Assembly (NCBI RefSeq): GCF_003346515.1
Contig: NZ_QQNA01000140.1
Span: 1-60,217, forward strand
DNA length: 60,217 nucleotides
Source: Streptomyces corynorhini
Lineage (GTDB): Bacteria; Actinomycetota; Actinomycetes; Streptomycetales; Streptomycetaceae
Direction of reading: 5' to 3'
The stretch's first letter is position 1; each line of letters starts with the position of its first letter. A model generated the notes under the pieces. It searched no databases and was not told the origin of the DNA. It worked only from the letters and a program-made list of their open reading frames with translations. The translations under genes and the position numbers were made by a program. Below are positions 35,153 through 41,985 of the stretch, in pieces.

Positions 35153-36312
35153 GCGCCCTCCGGCTGCCCTCGCCCGGTGGCGGCACGCGCGCGTACAACC
35201 CACGCGCGGAACCGGCCCGGTTCACCGCCGCCGGCACTTCGCTCTCCTCCCGTACGGTCTTCTCCGCCGCCCATGTGGTCGCCGACCCGTACGCGGACAG
35301 CAGCCCGGACGCGCCCGCCGCCGTCGACTGGGACGCCACCCTCGCCTTTCGCCGACACCTGTGGTCGCACGGCCTCGGGGTCGCGGAGGCCATGGACACC
35401 GCGCAGCGCGGTATGGGCCTGGACTGGGCGGGCGCCGCCGAGCTGATCCGCCGCTCCGCCGCCGAGGCGAAGGCCGTGGGCGGCCGGATCGCCTGTGGCG
35501 TGGGCACCGACCAACTGGGGCCGGGAACGCACTCCCTGGCCGACGTCCGCGCCGCCTATGAGGAACAGCTGTCCCTGGTGGAGGAGAGCGGCTCACAGGC
35601 CATCCTGATGGCCTCCCGCGCCCTCGCTGCCGCCGCGTCGTCCCCGGACGACTACCTCGGCCTCTACGCCCACCTCCTGCGGCAGTCCTCGGAACCGGTG
35701 GTTCTGCACTGGCTCGGCCCGATGTTCGATCCCGCGCTGGACGGCTACTGGGGCAGCGCCGATCTCGACGCGGCCACCGAGACGTTCCTCCAGGTCATCT
35801 CCGAGCACCCCGACAAGGTCGACGGCATCAAGATCTCGCTGCTCGACGCGGACCGCGAGGTCGCGCTGCGCCGTCGGCTGCCGAAGGGCGTGCGCTGCTA
35901 CACCGGCGACGACTTCAACTACCCCGAGCTGATCGCGGGCGACGACCAGGGCTTCAGCCACGCGCTGCTCGGGATCTTCGACCCGCTGGGGCCGCTGGCG
36001 GCGGAAGCCGTACGGGTCCTGGACACGGGCGACACGGCGGGATTCCGCGCACTCCTCGACCCCACCGTCGAGCTGTCGCGGCACCTCTTCAAGACGCCCA
36101 CGCGTTTCTACAAGACGGGTGTGGTGTTCCTGGCCTGGCTGGCCGGGCACCAGGACCACTTCACCATGGTCGGCGGCCTCCAGTCCGCCCGCTCACTGCC
36201 GCATCTGGCGCGGGCGTACGAACTGGCCGACGGCCTGGGGCTGTTCCCCGATCCGGCGCTGGCCGCGACCCGGATGACGTCCCTCCTCACCGTGTACGGA
36301 GTCGAGCAGTGA
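35149..36312 (+). CDS. DUF993 protein, dihydrodipicolinate synthase-like
   Basis: A 387-residue protein of the DUF993 family, probably a TIM-barrel aldolase or dehydratase related to dihydrodipicolinate synthase. Conserved parts include AMDTAQRGMGLDWAGAAELI, GVGTDQLGPG, VVLHWLGPMFDPALDGYWG, GIKISLLD (a candidate Schiff-base Lys) and GDDFNYPELI. GTG 35149 overlaps the upstream stop, and its own stop overlaps the next GTG at 36309. In this operon it would act between the oxidation and isomerisation steps. The function is not established, as far as I know. Confidence 0.85.
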   Translation: MSALRLPSPGGGTRAYNPRAEPARFTAAGTSLSSRTVFSAAHVVADPYADSSPDAPAAVDWDATLAFRRHLWSHGLGVAEAMDTAQRGMGLDWAGAAELIRRSAAEAKAVGGRIACGVGTDQLGPGTHSLADVRAAYEEQLSLVEESGSQAILMASRALAAAASSPDDYLGLYAHLLRQSSEPVVLHWLGPMFDPALDGYWGSADLDAATETFLQVISEHPDKVDGIKISLLDADREVALRRRLPKGVRCYTGDDFNYPELIAGDDQGFSHALLGIFDPLGPLAAEAVRVLDTGDTAGFRALLDPTVELSRHLFKTPTRFYKTGVVFLAWLAGHQDHFTMVGGLQSARSLPHLARAYELADGLGLFPDPALAATRMTSLLTVYGVEQ

Positions 36313-37145
36313 CCGGTACGGCCGACGGCCTGACGCGCTTCAGCATCAACCAGATGACCGTCAAGCAGCTGTCGCTGCCCGAGCTGACCGAGACCTGTGT
36401 ACGCCTGGGTGTACCGGGTGTCGGGCTGTGGCGCGAACCCGTTCAGGCGTACGGGGTCGAGGCCGCGGCGCGGCTCGTACGCGACGCGGGCCTCGCGGTC
36501 ACCACGCTGTGCAGGGGCGGATTCCTGACCGCCGTCGATCCCGTCCTCCGTAAGGAGGCGCTCGACGACAACCGCGGCGCGATCGACGAGGCCGCGGCGC
36601 TCGGCACCGACACCCTCGTGCTGGTCTCCGGCGGCCTTCCCGACGGCGACAAGGACCTGCGCGGCGCCCGGGAGCGCATCGCGGACGCGCTGGCCGAACT
36701 GGCGCCGTACGGGGCACGGCAGGGCGTCAGGCTGGCGATCGAGCCCCTGCACCCCATGTTCGCGTCCGACCGTTGCGTGGTCTCCACCCTCGACCAGGCG
36801 CTCGACCTGGCGGAACGCTTCCCCGCCGACCAGGTCGGGGTGGCCGTGGACACGTACCACATCTGGTGGGACGACCGGGCTCCCGCCGCCGTCGCGCGCG
36901 CCGCGGAACGGATCTTCACCTTCCAGCTGGCCGACTGGATCACTCCCCTTCCGGCCGGCGTGCTGAACGGCCGGGGCCAGATCGGCGACGGCGCGATCGA
37001 CATGCGCGCCTGGCGCGAACGGGTGGACGCGGCGGGCTACACGGGAGCCATCGAGGTGGAGCTGTTCAACGACGAACTCTGGGCGAGGGACGGCGTCGAA
37101 CTGCTCACGGAGGTCACCCGGCGGTATCTCGCCCACGCGCTGTAG
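36309..37145 (+). CDS. sugar phosphate isomerase/epimerase-family TIM-barrel protein
   Basis: A 278-residue xylose-isomerase-like TIM barrel. Metal residues: Glu in LAIEPLHPMFASDR, Asp and His in AVDTYHIWWD, His/Gln region FQLADW and Glu in IEVELFND near the end. It is coupled by GTGA overlap to the DUF993 gene and ends the operon. Substrate unknown; context suggests a keto-sugar or inosose-like intermediate. Confidence 0.87.
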   Translation: MTGTADGLTRFSINQMTVKQLSLPELTETCVRLGVPGVGLWREPVQAYGVEAAARLVRDAGLAVTTLCRGGFLTAVDPVLRKEALDDNRGAIDEAAALGTDTLVLVSGGLPDGDKDLRGARERIADALAELAPYGARQGVRLAIEPLHPMFASDRCVVSTLDQALDLAERFPADQVGVAVDTYHIWWDDRAPAAVARAAERIFTFQLADWITPLPAGVLNGRGQIGDGAIDMRAWRERVDAAGYTGAIEVELFNDELWARDGVELLTEVTRRYLAHAL

Positions 37146-37297
37146 CGTCCCGGCCGGCCCGGACGCCCGGCGGCGCCTCGGGGCGCGGCCCGCCGTACCG
37201 TCCGCGTGCTGGTCAACGCCGCGCGGACCGCCCCGTTCCGGCCGCTCGCCGGTTGCTTCGTCCTGCGCGGATCTCCCCCGTGCTGTTGCCCGCGCTG

Positions 37298-37315
37298 AGT
37301 GCCTGTTTTCGATCC
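37298..37315 (+). repeat. left arm of an exact 18-bp inverted repeat bounding an accessory block
   Basis: AGTGCCTGTTTTCGATCC. Its exact reverse complement occurs at 41688-41705. It begins 37 bases before the zinc-finger gene and about 150 bases after the sugar operon. No target-site duplication is visible outside the arms (left flank cgctg, right flank gatgg). Confidence 0.8.
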
Positions 37316-37351
37316 CAGGTTTTGAGTAGCTTTGTGCCCTAGGCTGGCTGG

Positions 37352-37663
37352 GTGTCCGAGGATGCCGGGCAGGCTGTGGAGCGTGCGTGTGAGGGGTGTG
37401 GGAGTCGACTGAGGCCGAGCGCTCCGCCTCGGGCGAGGTTCTGCTCTACGGCATGTCGTGCCAGACACTGGCGTCGCGACCTGCGGTTGCGTAAGCGGGT
37501 GGCTGCGGAACTGGATGGCGCCGGCCGGGCCGAGTGTCCCGAGTGCGGGACTACTTGGGTCGCGGGTGTGGACCGCCGTTCGAACGCGGTCTACTGCTCG
37601 CGGCGATGCGTCACGAGGGCCTGGCGGGCCCGAAAGGAATCGTTCGGCGAACGGTCACAGTGA
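37352..37663 (+). CDS. small protein with two zinc-finger-like cysteine clusters
   Basis: A 103-residue protein starting at GTG 37352. Cluster 1: Cys13, Cys16, Cys31, Cys35 (CxxC-x14-CxxxC); cluster 2: Cys62, Cys65, Cys82, Cys86 (CxxC-x16-CxxxC). Each is followed by Arg/Trp-rich helices (RARHWRRDLRLRKRV and TRAWRARKESF), as in treble-clef fingers that bind nucleic acids. TAGGCT about seven bases upstream may be a -10 of a leaderless mRNA. It is the first gene inside the inverted-repeat-bounded block. No known family name. Confidence 0.7.
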   Translation: MSEDAGQAVERACEGCGSRLRPSAPPRARFCSTACRARHWRRDLRLRKRVAAELDGAGRAECPECGTTWVAGVDRRSNAVYCSRRCVTRAWRARKESFGERSQ

Positions 37664-37830
37664 CCGCAACGCGAACGCGCCCGAATCGCATCTTCGATCA
37701 GATTCCGGTCACTTCCGGTCGATCGTTGTGATCTTAGGATTTCCGGTCTGACTCTTGGTCGAGAGGCGGGCTGCGTCTTGACACGGCCCCAAGTGCCATG
37801 CCGCGGCCTGTAGTTGAGGGTGAGAAGCCC

Positions 37831-38949
37831 ATGACCGAAGAGGTCGAGATCGCCGACAAGGTCGGCAGCGTCAGTGCGAACCGGTACGCGGAGATCGTGG
37901 CCGAGCTGCGGAAACTCGTGGAGACTGCCAGCCGGATCCAGTTCACGATCGGCGACTACGCACTCGAAGTCGAGCCGATGCGCGAGGCCGGCGGCCAGGA
38001 GCGAAGCGACTCGCTGTTCAGGGTCAAGGACTCGCTGTTCCGCCTGGCCGAGGACATCGGGCTGTCCTACGCGATGGTGGACAAGGCCCGGTGGACCGCG
38101 TCGAAGTGGCCGAAGGACCGGCGGGTCGCCGCGGTGTCGTTCACGGTCCACAACATCCTCGCGGCCATCGCCGACGACGAGGAACGGTTCACCACCATCC
38201 TCAACCCGCCTGAGGGTAAGTCTCGTTGGACGCCGGACGAGGCCAACCGGCGTGTCGGACGCCAGGTCGTCAAGCCCGTCACTCCGCAGGAGAAGGTCAG
38301 CGCGATCCACTCACTCGCCAAGGACGACGAGGTCGCGGGACGTGTCACCGGCGACCTGCTGCGACGGCCGGAGGTTGTCGCGCAGGTCAGGGACGAGGAC
38401 AAGGTCCGGGTCGTGGAGGAACTGACCCGCGAGGACCAGGTCGCGGCCGCGGTCGCCCCGGACTTCCTGCGGCGCCCCGCGGTCGTCGCCCGGGTCGCCA
38501 AGGCGGACAAGGTGAAGGTCGTCGAGGAGCTGACCCGCGACGAACACGTCGCGGCCGAGGTAACCACCGGCCTGCTGCGCAGGCCGGACGTCGCCTTCAA
38601 GGCCATGTCGGACGACACCGCCCGCCACCAGGTCAACCGGGCCCAGGTTGACCAGGGCCGGCAGGCCCGTGAGCACTTCGAGGAGACCAGTCCGGTCGCT
38701 CCCGCGATCCGCAACATCGACCGGTCGGTGGAGTTCTTGGACCTGGTCACCGCCTGCCACGCGTTCGTCGCGGCGGCCGGCCGGGTCGTTCCCGGGATGC
38801 GCGACCGCCAGCTCGGCGACGACGAACGCGTGATCGTGCACGAGAACGTCGCCCGCGTGAGGGCGACGCTGGACTGGATCGAGACGGCCGTGGACACCGG
38901 CAAGGTCGACGTCGACGGCGAACTGGCCAAGCTCCTGCAGGGTGAATAG
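37831..38949 (+). CDS. DUF6192 protein with 33-residue tandem repeats
   Basis: A 372-residue protein I recognise as DUF6192, found in Streptomyces accessory regions. The N-terminal part contains a ParB-like helix region (SLFRLAEDIGLSYAMVDKAR then WTASKWP). About residues 165-255 hold three units of the form (D/E)xVAxxV-xxxLLRRPxVxxxV-xxxDKVxVVEELTR, 33 residues each, last one partial. ATG 37831 has GAGGGTGAGAAG upstream. It ends three bases before the RacP-like gene, so they form an operon. A role in DNA or RNA binding, partition or replication is inferred only from the HTH-like part. Confidence 0.75.
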   Translation: MTEEVEIADKVGSVSANRYAEIVAELRKLVETASRIQFTIGDYALEVEPMREAGGQERSDSLFRVKDSLFRLAEDIGLSYAMVDKARWTASKWPKDRRVAAVSFTVHNILAAIADDEERFTTILNPPEGKSRWTPDEANRRVGRQVVKPVTPQEKVSAIHSLAKDDEVAGRVTGDLLRRPEVVAQVRDEDKVRVVEELTREDQVAAAVAPDFLRRPAVVARVAKADKVKVVEELTRDEHVAAEVTTGLLRRPDVAFKAMSDDTARHQVNRAQVDQGRQAREHFEETSPVAPAIRNIDRSVEFLDLVTACHAFVAAAGRVVPGMRDRQLGDDERVIVHENVARVRATLDWIETAVDTGKVDVDGELAKLLQGE

Positions 38950-38952
38950 CCG

Positions 38953-39387
38953 ATGCCCCGTGCCTCCGAGCGCAGGTCGCCAGCGGCCCAGCGGCATGCC
39001 GACACCGTCCGGTTCGTGCTCTTCGAAGCCAGGCCGGCCGGTCTGACCTTTCCCCAACTGGTCAGATCCAGCGAACTCTCACCCCACCAGACCCGCGCGG
39101 GGCTTGCCTGCCTGCGGGACATCATCACCGAACGCGGCTGGCCTCCCCTGATCTGGACCCTGAAGCACGGCTACAAGTTCTGCGCCGACCCCGCCGAACT
39201 CCAGGTATACGAGGTCGCGATCATCCGGGGCAAGCTCACCGAGATCCGCCGGTTCATCACCGGAACCGTCGCCCCGCACGCCGTCCTCCAGCCCAAAGGC
39301 CGGTGGATCAAACATCTCAACACCCAGCTCAACTCGGTCGAGTCCACGCTCGACGTCATCGCTGACTACACCGACGCCGACGCCTGA
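38953..39387 (+). CDS. RacP-like conserved protein
   Basis: A 144-residue basic protein resembling sequences labelled RacP in Streptomyces, which I recall next to DUF6192 genes. It has a winged-helix-like N-terminal half (RFVLFEARPAGLTFPQLVRS then SELSPHQTRAGLACLRDII) and a helical C-terminal half (KLTEIRRFITGTVAPHAVLQ). It starts three bases after the DUF6192 stop and is followed within three bases by a 15-bp terminator hairpin, so it closes this two-gene unit. Function unknown. Confidence 0.7.
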   Translation: MPRASERRSPAAQRHADTVRFVLFEARPAGLTFPQLVRSSELSPHQTRAGLACLRDIITERGWPPLIWTLKHGYKFCADPAELQVYEVAIIRGKLTEIRRFITGTVAPHAVLQPKGRWIKHLNTQLNSVESTLDVIADYTDADA

Positions 39388-39389
39388 TC

Positions 39390-39422
39390 GGTGGGTCCGG
39401 CCGCTTCGCGGCCGGACCCACC
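39390..39422 (+). terminator. 15-bp perfect hairpin with UUC loop after the RacP-like gene
   Basis: GGTGGGTCCGGCCGC (39390-39404), loop ttc, GCGGCCGGACCCACC (39408-39422). It starts right after the stop codon and separates the DUF6192/RacP unit from the transposase gene. It might also mark the left edge of the insertion sequence, but no matching right end was found. Confidence 0.85.
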
Positions 39423-39440
39423 GAGTCTTTGAGGGAGGGA

Positions 39441-40298
39441 ATGTTGCCGCGCAGGCGCTGCTACCCCTCGGACACCTGGGACGACGAGTGGGCGCTGATC
39501 GAACCACTGCTGCCGGTCCCGGCCTGCGAGACTCCGGCCGGCGGCCGTCCGGAGAAGCACCCCCGCCGAGAAATCGTGGACGCGATCCGCTACGTGGTCG
39601 ATACCGGATGCAAGTGGCGGGCCCTGCCCAAGGACTTCCCGCCCTGGCGCACGTGTTACGGGTTCATGGCCCGCTGGGCAGCCTGCGGCGTCGTCGGACA
39701 GATCCGTGACCAGCTCCGCAAGCGGATCCGCCGTGAGATGGGCCGGGCGCCCGGGGCGGTGGCCACCGTCATCGACTCCCAGTCGGTCAAGGCCGCCGAG
39801 ACCGTCGGCAAGGACTCCCGCGGCTACGACGCGGGCAAGAAGATCAACGGCCGCAAGCGGCACCTGGTCGTGGACACCAAGGGCCTGCCGCTGTTCGTCA
39901 TGGTCACCCCGGCCGACATGACCGACCGCAACGCGGCGAAGGAAGTGCTGTTCCGGCTGCGGCTGATGCACCCCGAGATCACCATCGTCTGGGCCGACTC
40001 CGCCTACGCTGGACAGCTCGTGACCTGGGCGAAGACATACCTGAACCTGACGATCAAGACCGTCAGCCGTCCGAAGAACACCCCCGGCTTCGTCGTCCTG
40101 CCCCGGCGCTGGGTCGTCGAACGCTCACACGCCTGGGTCATGCACGCCCGCCGGCACGCCCGCGACTACGAACGGCTCATCCAGCACTCGGAATCGCTGA
40201 TCGCCTGGGCCGCGATCACTCTCATGACCAGGCGCATCACCCGCAGAAGCTCCCGCAGGAGCGGACAGCCGGCCTCCCGCGAAGCCCAACGCGACTGA
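39441..40298 (+). mobile_element. IS5-family transposase gene, apparently intact
   Basis: A 285-residue single-frame transposase. DDE residues: Asp112 in VIDSQSVKAAE, Asp186 in VWADSAYAG and Glu227 in WVVERSHAW followed by MHARRHARDYE. The N-terminal part (YPSDTWDDEWALIEPLLP, RRGIVDAIRYV-like, TGCKWRALPKDFPPW) is typical of the group. ATG 39441 has a GAGGGAGG region upstream. I could not find clear terminal inverted repeats or a target duplication around it. A hairpin AGACCC/GGGTCT at 40332-40348 may end its transcript. It lies inside the 18-bp inverted-repeat-bounded block. Confidence 0.88.
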
Positions 40299-40476
40299 TC
40301 CTCTTGGCACTGACGGTCAGCAGCCCCACCCAGACCCCACACGGGTCTCCGCCCGCCCGATTCTCGCACCACCACCGCGACTACGTCTGCGCAACAGGCG
40401 GCAACGGGGCTGACCCGACAGCCGCAGCCCCCGGCCCCGCCACCGAAACTCCTCCGTCCGGGGTTCCTGGCTGTGG

Positions 40477-41184
40477 TCAGGAGTCCAGGAACTGCTGGAA
40501 CTGCTTGTCGAAGTCGCGAGGATCCTTGCCCAGCGACGCCTTGACCATCGCGGTGAAGTCGTCGACGACAACCTCGAACGCATCGGCCTCGACACCGTCG
40601 AGGGTGATACGGGCGACATCGGCCGGGTCCATCTTGGGTACGTCGTAGCCCTTCATCATGTCGGTGTCCGCCGCTCCGAGGTGCACCGAAGTGACGCTCG
40701 TGCCCTGCCCGGCCAGTTCCTGGCGCAGGGCGTTGCTCATGCTCCAGACGGCGGCCTTCGAGACCGCGTAGGCGCTGCTGCCGGGGAAGACGAACCAGGA
40801 CGCCGACGAGGCGATGTTCACCATCGCGCCCCCGCCGTTCGCCGCGAGGACCGGCGCGAAGGCGCGGGCCATGGACAGCGTGCCCCAGAAGTTGACGTCC
40901 AGTGCAGCACGGACAGCGTCCAGGTCACCGAGCAGGGTGCCTCCGCCGATTCCGGCGTTGTTGACGAGCAGGTTGACGTCGCCCGCCGCGCGGGCTGCCG
41001 CCGCGACGGCGAGGGGGTCGGAGATGTCCAGGGCGAGGACCTCGACACCGTCGAGGTCGATCGACTCGGGTCGACGGGCGGTCGCGTAGACCTTCGCGCC
41101 CCGTTCGACGAGCTGGGCAGCGAGATGACGGCCGATGCCGCGGTTGGCTCCGCTGACGAGCGCAGTGGCTCCGTAAATGTTCAT
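40477..41184 (-). CDS. short-chain dehydrogenase/reductase
   Basis: A 235-residue SDR oxidoreductase: cofactor loop SGANRGIGRHLAAQL, NNAGIGGG, catalytic Ser in IASSAS, Tyr139 and Lys143 in SAYAVSK. Substrate unknown. ATG 41184 lacks a Shine-Dalgarno; the -10 about eight bases upstream implies a leaderless mRNA. The promoter is shared with the divergent MerR gene and contains a MerR-type palindrome in an elongated spacer, so expression is probably switched on by MerR and its inducer. Confidence 0.9.
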   Translation of the reverse strand: MNIYGATALVSGANRGIGRHLAAQLVERGAKVYATARRPESIDLDGVEVLALDISDPLAVAAAARAAGDVNLLVNNAGIGGGTLLGDLDAVRAALDVNFWGTLSMARAFAPVLAANGGGAMVNIASSASWFVFPGSSAYAVSKAAVWSMSNALRQELAGQGTSVTSVHLGAADTDMMKGYDVPKMDPADVARITLDGVEADAFEVVVDDFTAMVKASLGKDPRDFDKQFQQFLDS

Positions 41185-41192
41185 AGGACGTA

Positions 41193-41223
41193 CGCTAAAA
41201 CCTCACGTCAACGTGAGGATCAA
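41193..41223 (-). promoter_or_regulatory. MerR-type promoter with 19-bp spacer and 18-bp operator
   Basis: On the minus strand TTGATC (41223-41218) and TTAGCG (41198-41193) are 19 bp apart. The spacer and edge hold CCTCACGTCAACGTGAGG (41201-41218), a perfect 8+2+8 dyad. This is the geometry of MerR/SoxR-controlled promoters, where the protein untwists an overlong spacer. It drives the SDR gene and lies beside the MerR gene. Confidence 0.8.
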
Positions 41224-41246
41224 GTCCGTTCCGCCCGGGAGGTGCC

Positions 41247-41633
41247 ATGCGTATCGGAAAAGTGGCCGAAGGCGCTGGGGTCAGCGTCCGTGCGCTGCGG
41301 TACTACGAAGAGCAGCGGCTCGTCATCGCCGACCGCAGCCCCAGCGGCCACCGGCAGTATCCCGAGTCCGCCGTTGAGCGGGTGAAGTTCATCCAGCTTC
41401 TCTACTCGGCCGGGCTGAGCAGCAAAGCGATCTTGCAGGTCCTGCCCTTCCTGGACACCCTCGTCGCGACCCCACGGATGACACAGCGACTCAAGGACGA
41501 ACGCGACCGCATCCGGACCCAGATCGACGACCTGACCAGGGCGCACGACCGGCTGGATGAGCTGATCGGCCTCGCCACCGAGTCTGCGATCTCTCCAGCT
41601 ACCTGCTCGGCGAGCGTGGATGCCTCCACATGA
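41247..41633 (+). CDS. MerR-family transcriptional regulator
   Basis: A 128-residue MerR protein: N-terminal winged HTH (MRIGKVAEGAGVSVRALRYY, then EEQRLVIADRSPSGHRQY) and a coiled-coil dimerisation helix (MTQRLKDERDRIRTQIDDL). No metal-binding cysteine cluster is seen (the only Cys is in the tail PATCSAS), so it probably senses an organic compound or stress signal. Divergent from the SDR gene. The last gene inside the inverted-repeat-bounded block; the right arm begins 55 bases after its stop. Confidence 0.9.
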   Translation: MRIGKVAEGAGVSVRALRYYEEQRLVIADRSPSGHRQYPESAVERVKFIQLLYSAGLSSKAILQVLPFLDTLVATPRMTQRLKDERDRIRTQIDDLTRAHDRLDELIGLATESAISPATCSASVDAST

Positions 41634-41687
41634 TCGACCGATCCTCCTAGCCTCGTTCGAATTCTGAGCTGGCCAAAAGCTCGCCAA

Positions 41688-41705
41688 GGATCGAAAACAG
41701 GCACT
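41688..41705 (-). repeat. right arm of the 18-bp inverted repeat
   Basis: GGATCGAAAACAGGCACT is the exact reverse complement of 37298-37315. It lies in the 352-bp gap between the MerR gene and the RecD-like helicase gene. The rest of that gap (41706-41985) shows no gene; TAGCGT seven to twelve bases before ATG 41986 may be the helicase -10. Confidence 0.8.
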
Positions 41706-41985
41706 GATGGCGTCGGCCGTCCGCGCGAGCCCTCGCGGCGGACCGGGGAAATAACTCTGCGGAACCGTGCAACCCTTCCGGGGTGACGTGAGTCGTATAC
41801 GTCAACAGGGCTTTCGGGGGATGAATCCGGGGGGATTGGAAGGCTCTGTTGGAGGGGGGAGCGTGCGGGGCCCGGTCCGGTGGACCGGGCCCCGATCAGT
41901 GCGCGAGCGGCGCCGCGTGCGCGTGCGGTGGGGGAGTTGTCCACAGGCCCGCCGCGATGTCGGAGCCGGGCGGTAGCGTCTGAGC

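Noticed and set aside
39390..40476. Defined ends of the IS5-type element
   Set aside because: I compared the flanks of the transposase gene for inverted repeats and target duplication and found only weak similarity (gagtctttgagg against gagtttcggtgg), so no element borders are given.
37298..41705. Calling the block a proven transposon
   Set aside because: The exact inverted repeat is clear, but there is no target duplication and no matching recombinase, so it is reported as a candidate only.
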